A stretch of 64,000 nucleotides of DNA from JBPCMN01 sp013695115 (GTDB lineage: Bacteria; Actinomycetota; Acidimicrobiia; IMCC26256; JACDBD01), in the NCBI GenBank assembly GCA_051002235.1, contig JBPCMN010000042.1:3119-67118 (forward strand), read 5' to 3'. A model generated the notes under the pieces. The model had not been told where the DNA came from. It did not search any database and worked only from the letters and a program-made list of their open reading frames with translations. Positions within the stretch are counted from its first letter, which is position 1. Each line of letters starts with the position of its first letter. The position numbers and the translations under genes are program-made. This document shows, in pieces, positions 15,510 through 23,486 of the stretch.

Positions 15510-16217
15510 ATGAGCAACACGGAGAGTTGGGATCGCATCGCGGCCCGCACGCGCAGCGACCCCCCGAACGACGTGATCCGCTACGGGCCCGACGGGCCCA
15601 CCGAGAACCAGCTGCGCCTGATCGGGGACGTGGCCGGCAAGCGGGTGCTCGATCTCGGGTCGGGGCCGGGCCCGGCTGCCATCGTCATGGCCAAGCAGGG
15701 CGCGTTCGCGATCGCGGTCGACGCCTCCGCCGCCCAGCTCGAGCGGGGACAACAGATCGCCGCCCGCGAAAAGGTCCGCATCGAATGGCACCAGGGGGAT
15801 CTCGCCGACCTCGCGTTCCTGCGCGCCGACTCGATCGACCTGGCGTTCAGCGGGTTCACGATCTCCGAGGTGGGCGACCTCGGCCGGCTGTTCCGCCAGG
15901 TGCACCGGGTCCTTCGGCCCCACGCGGTGTTCGTGTTCTCGTACGAGCACCCGATGGCGCTGTGTATCGGACGCGAGGCGCCGTCGAGCCCCACGTCGTC
16001 GCCGCGACCGGCGGTCCTCGAGTCGTACTTCGGCGAGGAACCGCTCGTCGTCGAGCGAAACGGCGAGCCCATCGTCGTGTACCAGCGCACGATCGCCGAC
16101 GTGTTCGCGGCCCTCCGGTGGGCCGGGTTCCGGGTCGAGGTGATCGTGGAGCCGAAGCCGCGGCGGGGCGAGGTGCCCGAGATGATCGTGTGGCGCGCCC
16201 GCAAGGAGGGGATCTAA
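15510..16217 (+). CDS. Class I SAM-dependent methyltransferase
   Basis: A 235-residue soluble protein with the Rossmann methyltransferase pattern: motif I VLDLGSGPGPAAIVMAKQG near residue 47, AIAVDASAAQLERGQQIA (adenosine-binding acidic residue in motif II) near 68, HQGDLADL near 93, and the post-motif RVLRPHAVFVFSYEHP near 130. The substrate is not apparent; the N-terminus (ESWDRIAARTR) resembles small-molecule or ubiquinone/menaquinone-like methyltransferases. It is monocistronic, with its own candidate -10. Confidence 0.85.
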   Translation: MSNTESWDRIAARTRSDPPNDVIRYGPDGPTENQLRLIGDVAGKRVLDLGSGPGPAAIVMAKQGAFAIAVDASAAQLERGQQIAAREKVRIEWHQGDLADLAFLRADSIDLAFSGFTISEVGDLGRLFRQVHRVLRPHAVFVFSYEHPMALCIGREAPSSPTSSPRPAVLESYFGEEPLVVERNGEPIVVYQRTIADVFAALRWAGFRVEVIVEPKPRRGEVPEMIVWRARKEGI

Positions 16218-16269
16218 CTCTTCTGGTCGCGCTCGCTTCGCTCGCCGCTCCCGCACGCCTCTAGTCGCC

Positions 16270-16296
16270 GAGGGGGCCGGGGGACCCGGCCCCCTC
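16270..16296. terminator. Perfect 12-bp hairpin between convergent genes
   Basis: GAGGGGGCCGGG (16270-16281) pairs perfectly with CCCGGCCCCCTC (16285-16296) across a 3-nt loop. It sits between the 3' ends of the methyltransferase (+) and the CCA-adding enzyme (-), so it can serve both directions. There is no U-tract, as is common in high-GC actinobacteria. Confidence 0.75.
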
Positions 16297-16321
16297 GTGG
16301 GCCGATGGCAGCTCCTCGCTC

Positions 16322-17722
16322 CTAACCGACCGGTTCGATCCCCCGCTCGGCGGCCCAGGCCCGCAGCCGCTCGTAGGCGTCGGCCTCCTCGATCGGGCCC
16401 TCGTCGAGGCGGGCCTCGAGCAGGAAGTCGAGGGCCTCGCCGACGAGCGGCCCGGGTGGGATCCCGAGGAACGCCATCACCTGGCGGCCGTCGAGGGGCG
16501 GGCGGATGCGGTCGAGCTCCTCCCGTTGGCGGAGCTCGGCGATGCGGGCCTCGAGCTCGTCCATGCGCCGGCTGAGAGCGCGCGCCCTCGCCTGGTTGCG
16601 GGTGGTGCAGTCGCAGCGAACGAGCTGGTTGAGGTCGTCCAGCAGCGGGCCGGCGTCGCGTGCGTACCGGCGGACCGCCCGGTCGGTCCAGCCCATGGCG
16701 TAGGTGTGGATCCGCAGGTGGAGGTAGACGAGGCGACTCACGTCGTCGACGATCTGGCTCGGGTACCGCAGCGCCCGCAGTCGCTCCTCCGCCATGCGGG
16801 CGCCGACGACCTCGTGGTGATGGAAGCTCACGCCTCCGGGCCCGATCGAGCGCGTCTTGGGCTTGCCGATGTCGTGGAGCAGCGCGGCCAGCCGTACCCG
16901 CAGGTTCCTGTGGTCGGTGTTGCGGACGACCGCAATCGTGTGGGCGAGGACGTCCTTGTGCTGGTGGATGGGGTCCTGCTCGAGCCGCATGGCGTTGAGC
17001 TCGGGCACGAACTCGTCCGCCAGCCCGGTGCCGGCGAGCAGCCAGAGGCCCGCCGACGGGTCCTCGACGTGGACCAGCTTGGTCAGCTCGTCGCGGATCC
17101 GCTCGGCGCTCACGATCTCGAGCCGCCCGTGCATCTCCTCGATGGCGTCGACGACGGCGCGCTCGGGCTCGAGGCCGAACGCGGCGACGAAGCGCGCCGC
17201 CCGAAGCATCCGCAGCGGGTCGTCGAGGAATGCCACCTCCGGCGTGAGCGGCGTGCGCAGCCGCCGCGCCGCCAGGTCAGCCGCGCCGTCGAACGGGTCC
17301 AGCAGCCGGGGCTCGGGGAGCTCGAGCGCCATCGCGTTGATGGTGAAGTCGCGTCGGGACAGGTCGGTTTCGATGTCGTCGGCGAACTCGACTTCGGGCT
17401 TGCGGCTCTCGGGCCGGTAGACCTCGGCCCGGAACGTGGTGATCTCGAAGCGGATCCCGTCACGCTCGGCGCCGACCGTCCCGAACCGCTTGCCCTGCAA
17501 CCACACGTGGCCGGCCCAGTCCGACACGATGCGCTCCACCTCGTCGGGCCGGGCGTCGGTGGCGATGTCGACGTCGTCAGAAGGCTGGTCGAGGAGCGCG
17601 TCGCGGACCGTGCCCCCGATGAGATAGGAGCGGTGCCCGGCGGCCGCGAATCGCTCGGCCAGCTGCTGGACGGGCGAGCCGCGATCGAGCAGGGGGCGCA
17701 GACGCGCCGGGACGGGTGCCAC
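16322..17722 (-). CDS. CCA-adding tRNA nucleotidyltransferase with HD domain
   Basis: Adds or repairs the 3' CCA of tRNAs, needed here because the three tRNA genes in the window do not encode CCA. The 466 residues start with the class II nucleotidyltransferase head: YLIGGTVRDALL near 33 and SDDVDIATDARPDE with the metal-binding Asp pair. RRDFTINAMALEL (template region) and FLDDPLRMLRAARF follow. A C-terminal HD domain (LAALLHDIGKPKT near 285) completes the actinobacterial PcnA-like form. GTG 17722 gives a normal N-terminus. Confidence 0.95.
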   Translation of the reverse strand: MAPVPARLRPLLDRGSPVQQLAERFAAAGHRSYLIGGTVRDALLDQPSDDVDIATDARPDEVERIVSDWAGHVWLQGKRFGTVGAERDGIRFEITTFRAEVYRPESRKPEVEFADDIETDLSRRDFTINAMALELPEPRLLDPFDGAADLAARRLRTPLTPEVAFLDDPLRMLRAARFVAAFGLEPERAVVDAIEEMHGRLEIVSAERIRDELTKLVHVEDPSAGLWLLAGTGLADEFVPELNAMRLEQDPIHQHKDVLAHTIAVVRNTDHRNLRVRLAALLHDIGKPKTRSIGPGGVSFHHHEVVGARMAEERLRALRYPSQIVDDVSRLVYLHLRIHTYAMGWTDRAVRRYARDAGPLLDDLNQLVRCDCTTRNQARARALSRRMDELEARIAELRQREELDRIRPPLDGRQVMAFLGIPPGPLVGEALDFLLEARLDEGPIEEADAYERLRAWAAERGIEPVG

Positions 17723-17844
17723 GTCGCCATTCTCCCCCGCAGGGGGTGGATGGGGGTCGTGAATGAAGCGCGAGCATCCGCGCGATCCGCCCAGTCCTTG
17801 GATACCTTCGACGCTGCGACGCGTTCGATCAGGCGGAGGATCGG

Positions 17845-18135
17845 ATGAGACGGTGCGGACGGCCGGGCTGCAACGAGCCCGCGACGGCGACGTTCACCTT
17901 CAGCAGCCGGCACCAGTCGGTCTGGCTCGACCATCTCGGCCAGACCAATGCCTCCGCCGGCCACCTCTGCCAGCGGCACGCCGACGCCCTGGCGCCGCCG
18001 AGAGGCTGGGAGCTCCACGACCGCCGCGACCTCGCCCGGGTCATCGAGCACGCGGCCGAGCCCGAGCCCGAGATCGACGAGTCCCGCACCCCGTTGCTCG
18101 CCCGCGCGTTCCGCGGTGCCCGCCGCGCCAGCTGA
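17845..18135 (+). CDS. DUF3499 family protein
   Basis: A 96-residue actinobacterial protein. The N-terminus RRCGRPGCNEPATATFTF and CQRHADALAPPRGWELHD are the family hallmarks. Two Cys near residues 4 and 9, with Cys/His at 51/54, suggest a zinc site. ATG 17845 follows GGAGG. Function is unknown. It is divergent from the CCA-adding enzyme gene. Confidence 0.82.
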   Translation: MRRCGRPGCNEPATATFTFSSRHQSVWLDHLGQTNASAGHLCQRHADALAPPRGWELHDRRDLARVIEHAAEPEPEIDESRTPLLARAFRGARRAS

Positions 18136-18195
18136 CCGAAACCCGACGGCCGGGCCGAGAAGCCCGGTGCTACGTTCGGATCGGAAGGCGGCGTG

Positions 18196-18699
18196 ATGGA
18201 CCTGAGCTCAGGCGAGACCTGGCGCTGGATCTGGCTTCTTGCAGCGGCGGGGTTCGCCGCCGGCGAGATCGCGGTGGCCGGCACCTTCTTCCTCTTGTCG
18301 TTCGCCATCGGTGCCACCGCCGCCGCTGTTGTCGCGTTCGTCGGTGGCGGCGTGATCGCCGGGTGGGTCGCGTTCGTCGCCGTCTCCGGCGCCAGCCTGG
18401 CCGTCCTCTTTCCGCTCGGCCGCCGCCTCGACGCCCGCAATCCGACGCCACAGGTCGGCGCGCATCGATGGGAAGGGCAGATCGCGACCGTGCTGCAAGA
18501 CATTCCCGCCGGGCTGCACGAGAGCGGGGCCGTGCGCATCGATCGGGAGGAATGGCGGGCCGAGAGCACCAACGGCTCGCCGGTTCCCGCGGGGACCCGG
18601 GTCGTGGTCGCTCGCGTTGCCGGGACGAGGCTCGTGGTGATACCGCATCCGATCGAGGTGGCGCCCCCACGGACCTCGGGACCTTCCCGGTCCGCCTGA
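18196..18699 (+). CDS. NfeD-like membrane protein
   Basis: A 167-residue protein. Membrane helices lie at about 12-32, 38-58 and 62-82 (WLLAAAGFAAGEIAVAGTFF, AIGATAAAVVAFVGGG). A C-terminal OB-fold domain follows (GQIATVLQDIPAGLHESGAV, RVVVARVAGTRLVVIP). NfeD proteins act with SPFH/stomatin partners in membrane organisation, and an SPFH gene follows 22 nt later. ATG 18196 has GGAAGG at 7-nt spacing; GTG 18193 is the alternative. Confidence 0.85.
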   Translation: MDLSSGETWRWIWLLAAAGFAAGEIAVAGTFFLLSFAIGATAAAVVAFVGGGVIAGWVAFVAVSGASLAVLFPLGRRLDARNPTPQVGAHRWEGQIATVLQDIPAGLHESGAVRIDREEWRAESTNGSPVPAGTRVVVARVAGTRLVVIPHPIEVAPPRTSGPSRSA

Positions 18700-18721
18700 T
18701 CGGCGTCGAGAGGAGGCTCAC

Positions 18722-19672
18722 GTGGCTGCCGTGCTCGTCCTGGCCGCTCTCGCATTCGTACTGTTCCTGCTGGCGGCGAGCGGTGTCCGGATCATCCGGC
18801 CCTACCAGCGAGGCCTCGTCGAGCGCCTTGGTCGCTACAAGGCGACGCTGGACCCGGGACTGCGGCTGATCCTCCCGTTCATCGACCGGCTCGTGAAGGT
18901 GGACATGCGCGAGCAGGTCACTGACGTACCACCGCAGGAGGTGATCACCTCTGACAACGTGGTCGTGTCGGTCGACGCGGTCATCTACTACGAGGCGACC
19001 GACCCGCAACGGCTCGTCTACAACGTGGCGAACTTCCAGCTGGCGGTGACCAAGCTCGCGCAGACGAACCTGCGCAACGTCGTCGGCGACATGCAGCTCG
19101 ATGACGCCCTGACCTCGCGCGACGTCATCAACACGAAACTCCGCGAGATCCTCGACGACGCCACCGACAAGTGGGGCACCCGGGTGGTCCGGGTCGAGAT
19201 CCAGCGCATCGACCCGCCACCCGACGTCGTGGACTCGATGCACCACCAGATGAAGGCCGAGCGCACCCGCCGTGCGGTCGTGACCGAGGCGCAGGGCATG
19301 CGCGAGGCGGCGATCACGAAGGCCGAGGGTGACAAGCAGGCGGCCGTGCTGGAGGCGACGGGCCAGGCCGAGGCCGTCCAGCGCCTCGCCGACGCCGAGA
19401 AGTACCGCCAGATCGCGGTGGCGGAGGGCGAGGCCGACGCGACCCGCAACGTGTACCGCGCCATCCACGAGGGCGACCCCAGTCCCGACCTGGTCGCGAT
19501 CAAGTACCTCGAGGCGCTGCGGGTGATCGCCAACGGGCAGGCGACGAAGATCTTCCTGCCCACCGAGCTCAGCGGCCTGTTCGGCGCCGCCGGCGGGCTC
19601 GCAGAGATGCTGCGCAGCGACGGGCAGTCAGCCGAGCCGCGGGCGCCCGAGGGTCAGCCCGCGTCGACCTGA
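18722..19672 (+). CDS. SPFH/band 7 (stomatin-like) membrane protein
   Basis: A 316-residue protein: one N-terminal membrane helix (VLVLAALAFVLFLLAASGVRI), then the SPFH domain (IRPYQRGLVERLGRYKATLD, IDRLVKVDMREQVTDVPPQE, VDAVIYYEATDPQRLVYNV) and a long coiled coil rich in Ala/Glu at about 180-260 (AEGDKQAAVLEATGQAEAVQ). Such proteins form oligomeric membrane rings with NfeD partners. GTG 18722 follows GAGGAGG. Its last 19 nt overlap the 3' end of the convergent hydrolase gene. Confidence 0.92.
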   Translation: MAAVLVLAALAFVLFLLAASGVRIIRPYQRGLVERLGRYKATLDPGLRLILPFIDRLVKVDMREQVTDVPPQEVITSDNVVVSVDAVIYYEATDPQRLVYNVANFQLAVTKLAQTNLRNVVGDMQLDDALTSRDVINTKLREILDDATDKWGTRVVRVEIQRIDPPPDVVDSMHHQMKAERTRRAVVTEAQGMREAAITKAEGDKQAAVLEATGQAEAVQRLADAEKYRQIAVAEGEADATRNVYRAIHEGDPSPDLVAIKYLEALRVIANGQATKIFLPTELSGLFGAAGGLAEMLRSDGQSAEPRAPEGQPAST

Positions 19673-20673
19673 CCGCTCGACCACAGGCGGCGCGCCGCGT
19701 CGACCACGTCGACGCCGGGCCCGCCCGCGGTCGGCGACTCGGATGCAGGCGGTGACGCGCCGACCAGCGCCGGCAACGTGGCCGCGACCGACGCTCGGAC
19801 CGCTTCGAGGTCGTAGCCGCCCTCGAGGAACGCGATCAGTCGTCCCGCGGGGGCGAGCTCGGTCATACGCGTCGCCAGCGCGCCGTAGTCGCCGGCCGAG
19901 AGGCCGAGCCCGGTGAGGGGGTCGGCGCGGTGGGCGTCGAACCCGATCGAGACCAGCAGCCAGCCGGGCGCGAAACCTTCGATCACGGGCGAGATGACGT
20001 CGTCGAGCGCGCGCAGGTAGACGTCGCCGGTAGCACCGGCGGGCAAGGGAAGGTTGCAGGTGGTGGCCGCGCCCGATCCCGCGCCGGTCTCGTCGAGGCG
20101 CCCGGTGCCGGGATAGAGGGGCCACTCGTGCAACGACACGTAGAGCACGCGCGGGTCGGCGTAGAACGTCTCCTGGGTCCCGTTGCCATGGTGGGCGTCA
20201 TAGTCGACGACGCAGACGCGCTCGCCCGCGGTCGCCAGCGCCGCCGCGGTCACCGCCACGTTGTTGACGAGGCAGAAGCCCATGGGGGCGGTCGGGCGGG
20301 CGTGATGGCCGGGCGGGCGGACCGCGAGGAACGCGGCGTCGCCCTCGCCCCGCGAGAGTGCGTCCGCCGCTCCCAGCCCCGCGCCCGCCGCCCGGAGCGC
20401 CGCCGCCCACGAGCGGACCGAGACGGCAGTGTCGAGGTCGAGCGAGCCGCCGCCCGATTCGCACAGCGTTCGGATGCGCTCCAGGTGCTCGGGGGTGTGC
20501 ACCCGCTCGAGCTCGGCGGCGGTGGCGTCGCGGGGCGGGAGCGCCCGCACATCGCCATCGAGCCCTGCGTCGGCGATACCGGCCTTCACTGCGTCCAGCC
20601 GGGCGGGGCGCTCGGGGTGGCCGCGACCGGGATCGTGCTCACCGAAGACCGCGTCCTGGGCGACGAGCAGCAC
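19654..20673 (-). CDS. Histone deacetylase-family (AcuC/HDAC-like) zinc hydrolase
   Basis: A 339-residue arginase/deacetylase-fold enzyme. HDAC motifs are complete: HPERPARLDAVKAGI near 19, RPPGHHARPTAPMGFCLVNNVA (catalytic His pair) near 117, VVDYDAHHGNGTQETF (zinc-binding Asp/His) near 153, SIGFDAHRADPLTGL (second zinc Asp) near 241, and FLEGGYDLEAV near 283. Bacterial members remove acetyl groups from polyamines, lysines or acetoin-related substrates; which one applies here is unknown. Convergent overlap of 19 nt with the SPFH gene. Confidence 0.92.
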   Translation of the reverse strand: MLLVAQDAVFGEHDPGRGHPERPARLDAVKAGIADAGLDGDVRALPPRDATAAELERVHTPEHLERIRTLCESGGGSLDLDTAVSVRSWAAALRAAGAGLGAADALSRGEGDAAFLAVRPPGHHARPTAPMGFCLVNNVAVTAAALATAGERVCVVDYDAHHGNGTQETFYADPRVLYVSLHEWPLYPGTGRLDETGAGSGAATTCNLPLPAGATGDVYLRALDDVISPVIEGFAPGWLLVSIGFDAHRADPLTGLGLSAGDYGALATRMTELAPAGRLIAFLEGGYDLEAVRASVAATLPALVGASPPASESPTAGGPGVDVVDAARRLWSSGQVDAG

Positions 20674-20717
20674 GCGTCGGAGCGTACCGGCCGTCTGCCG
20701 GTACGCTCGGCCGCGGA

Positions 20718-21428
20718 ATGGTGACCGAGACCCTGCGCTGGCGGGGCGGCTGGGCCCGGATCGCCCCCTGGCCGGGCGACGAGCGCGACGTCGCCCACCT
20801 CACGGTCGGAAGCGACGCCCCTCCTCCCGACGAGGTCGTCGACCGGTGCCTCGCGCGTCTGCGCCATGCCGGCTACGGGGGAGTCGTGACCAACGCCCTG
20901 ACTGCGGCCGACTCGATGCCCTTCGTCGACGCCGGCTTCCGGGTGCGGGAGCGCCTCCACCTCCTCGACCACGACCTCGGCTGCGTTCCCGTGCCGGCCG
21001 GGGTCAGCGCGACCCGCCGGGCCCGGCGCTCCGACCGCCCCACGGTCTTGGCCGTCGACCGCCGGGCCTTCGACGCCTCGTGGCGTCTCGCCGGGCCCGA
21101 CGCGCTCCAGGACGCGGTGCGCGCGACCCCCATCGCCCGGTTCCGCGTCGTCGACGACGGCGACGACGCCGGCGTGGTCGGGTACGCGATCACCGGGCGG
21201 GCCGGTCCCCAGGGCTACCTCCAGCGGGTAGCGGTCGCGCCGGCGGGCCGCCGGCGGGGTTGGGGCCGGGCCCTGGTCGCGGACGGGCTCCACTGGCTCC
21301 GGTTTCGGGGCGCGGCCCGCGTGCTCGTGAACACCCAGCTCGGCAACGAGCCCGCCCTCGCGCTGTACGAGTCGTGCGGCTTCCGGCGGCTCCCGATCGG
21401 GCTGAGCGTGCTCGCGCGGCCGTTGTGA
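20718..21428 (+). CDS. GNAT family N-acetyltransferase
   Basis: A 236-residue protein with a GNAT domain in its C-terminal half. QRVAVAPAGRRRGWGRALVADGL near 170 is motif A, which binds acetyl-CoA, and NTQLGNEPALALYESCGFRR near 205 is motif B. The N-terminal ~100 residues may be a degenerate second GNAT repeat (RCLARLRHAGYGGVVTNAL). In mycobacteria the gene upstream of the DUF6049/MurJ pair is different (mutT4), so this neighbour varies. Its TGA overlaps the next GTG. ATG 20718 or GTG 20721 are both possible. Confidence 0.82.
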   Translation: MVTETLRWRGGWARIAPWPGDERDVAHLTVGSDAPPPDEVVDRCLARLRHAGYGGVVTNALTAADSMPFVDAGFRVRERLHLLDHDLGCVPVPAGVSATRRARRSDRPTVLAVDRRAFDASWRLAGPDALQDAVRATPIARFRVVDDGDDAGVVGYAITGRAGPQGYLQRVAVAPAGRRRGWGRALVADGLHWLRFRGAARVLVNTQLGNEPALALYESCGFRRLPIGLSVLARPL

Positions 21429-23473
21429 AGCGGACCGCGCCGCGCGCCGCCCGGGCGGCGCTGGCCGCGGCCGTGGTGGCCGGACTCGCGGGATGGACCA
21501 GTCCCGTCGCCGCCGGGGGCGGGGACGACCCGCCCCCGACAACGGGAGCCGAGTCCGAGGCCGAGGCCGCGTTCGAGCTCGTCGGTCTCGACCGCTCGTG
21601 GCTGGCCCCCGGCGAGGTCGCCAACGCCGTCGTCCGGGTGGCCGGCAGCCAGGCCGTGGATGTCAACGTGGTGGCGCACCAGGTGATTGACTCGCGCACC
21701 GAGTTCGAGGAGACCCTGACCGGCGATGGTCTCGGTTCGGTGGCGGATCAGGTCTCGTTCCCACTTGCCGCGCTCCCCTCGTCGGAGGCGGGGACGGTCG
21801 TCCTCCCCCTCGGGATCCAGGATCCCGCCGCGCTGCGGGACCCGGCCCGGCTCCAGCTCAGCCGCACCGGCATCTACCCGATCGAGCTCGAGCTGCGCGA
21901 CGCCGAAGGCAACGCGCTGGCGGAGTTCGTCCTGCCGCTCGTGGTCGTGGCGCCGGGGCCGGCCGGGACCCCGACGGTGGGCGAGAAGCTGCGGGTGGCG
22001 TGGGTCTGGCCGCTGGTGGCGGACCCCGCGATCCTGCCCGACGGCAAGCCCGACGCCGAGGTCGTCGCCGAGCTGGCGGCCGCGGGCCGCCTCGGCGTCC
22101 AAGCCGACGCCCTCGCCGGCGCCCCCGACATCCCGGTGACGCTCGCGCCCGGTCCGGAGACGCTCGAGGCGTGGACGGGCCTGGCGCGCCAGGACGAGTC
22201 GCTGGCTCCGAGCCTGGCCTCGGTGCAGGCCGCGCTCGGAACGAACCAGGTGCTCTCCGGGCCCTACGTCCCGATCAACATCCCCTCGCTCATCGCCGGC
22301 GGCTTCGGCGCCGAGGTCGGGGCCGAGCTGGCGCGCGGGAACGAGACGCTCGGCTCGCTCCTCGGCACCCGCCTCGACCCCCGCACCGCCCTGCCCGGCC
22401 CGACCGACGCGGCTTCGTTCGTGGCGTTGCGCGACGGCAACGTCGACCGGCTGATCGTCGACGGCGACGCGCTGGTCCCGATGGACTCGCGGCTCACGCC
22501 GGCCCAGCCGGTCGCGCTCGAGCTCCAGGGACGGGTCGCGACCGCGGTCGTCTCCGACCCCGGGCTGGGCGCCCCCCTCACCGCCGACCTCTCGCCCGCG
22601 CTCCGCTCCCAGCAGTTCCTGGCCGGGCTGGCGATGGTCGCGCTCGAGCAGCCCAACGTGGTCCGGGGCGTCGCGGTCGTGAACCCCCGCGGCTGGGAAG
22701 CCCCCGCCCCGTTGCTCGACGCCGCGCTCGCGGGCCTGCGGGGGCACCCCCTCCTCGACCCCGTCGTCGTCGACCAGTTGCTCGACCAGGTGCCGCCCGC
22801 CACCGGCGATGACGGCGCGCCGGTGGTGCGCGAGCTCGAGCCCTACGCTCCCCCCGCACCGCCGGTGACGCCGGCGACCTTCCTCGACGCCGCCGGCCGG
22901 CTCGGCGGGCTCCGGTCGCTGATCGGCCCGGGCGATCTGCGCATCGCCCGCGGGGACAAAGCGCTTCGGATCGCGCTGTCGTCGGCGTGGGTCGGCGGTG
23001 CCGGTCGGCTCCGGGCGCAGGCCGAGCTCGGGGTGATCGACCAGTCGATCGACGAGGTGCTCTCCCGGATCCGCGTCCCCGTCGGGAGCACGGTCACCCT
23101 CACGGCGCGGAAGGGCAAGATCCCGGTCACGTTCCTCAACGAGACGGACCGGACCATTCGGGTCAAGGTCACGCTCGAGAGCGACAAGCTCTTCTTCCCC
23201 GACGGCGCCGAACGCGAGGTCGAGCTCCCGCCCCGCAACACGACGGTCGGGTTCACGGTCGAGTCGCGCGCATCGGGCACGTTCCCCCTCGTGCTCACGG
23301 TGACGTCGGTCGACGAGAAGTTGGTCATCCAGTCGACCCGGGTGCGGGTTCGGTCGACGTTCGTCAGCGGCGTGGGCGTGTTCCTCACGGTCGGCGCCGC
23401 GCTCTTCCTCGCAATGTGGTGGCTGCTCCATTTCCGCCGCCGGCGGCGTCACGCCCCCGAGGCGGCCACATGA
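21425..23473 (+). CDS. DUF6049-type secreted/membrane protein, MurJ partner locus
   Basis: A 682-residue protein with an N-terminal signal (RAALAAAVVAGLAGWTSPVAA), a ~600-residue extracytoplasmic region and one C-terminal helix (VGVFLTVGAALFLAMWWLLHF) followed by basic residues: a type I membrane topology. It occupies the place of the mycobacterial DUF6049 gene directly before murJ. The N-terminal part looks like a beta domain (WLAPGEVANAVVRVAGSQ) and the C-terminal part is also beta-rich (GSTVTLTARKGKIPVTFLNE). Function is unknown; constant linkage suggests a role with lipid II flipping. GTG 21425 overlaps the GNAT stop. Confidence 0.8.
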   Translation: MKRTAPRAARAALAAAVVAGLAGWTSPVAAGGGDDPPPTTGAESEAEAAFELVGLDRSWLAPGEVANAVVRVAGSQAVDVNVVAHQVIDSRTEFEETLTGDGLGSVADQVSFPLAALPSSEAGTVVLPLGIQDPAALRDPARLQLSRTGIYPIELELRDAEGNALAEFVLPLVVVAPGPAGTPTVGEKLRVAWVWPLVADPAILPDGKPDAEVVAELAAAGRLGVQADALAGAPDIPVTLAPGPETLEAWTGLARQDESLAPSLASVQAALGTNQVLSGPYVPINIPSLIAGGFGAEVGAELARGNETLGSLLGTRLDPRTALPGPTDAASFVALRDGNVDRLIVDGDALVPMDSRLTPAQPVALELQGRVATAVVSDPGLGAPLTADLSPALRSQQFLAGLAMVALEQPNVVRGVAVVNPRGWEAPAPLLDAALAGLRGHPLLDPVVVDQLLDQVPPATGDDGAPVVRELEPYAPPAPPVTPATFLDAAGRLGGLRSLIGPGDLRIARGDKALRIALSSAWVGGAGRLRAQAELGVIDQSIDEVLSRIRVPVGSTVTLTARKGKIPVTFLNETDRTIRVKVTLESDKLFFPDGAEREVELPPRNTTVGFTVESRASGTFPLVLTVTSVDEKLVIQSTRVRVRSTFVSGVGVFLTVGAALFLAMWWLLHFRRRRRHAPEAAT

Positions 23474-23486
23474 CCCCACCCGGCGC

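Noticed and set aside
16222..16262. CGCTCGCTTCGCTCGC-type stretch as a third member of the intergenic repeat family
   Set aside because: The match to copies A and B is only a short GC-rich palindrome-like run; not enough to call homology.
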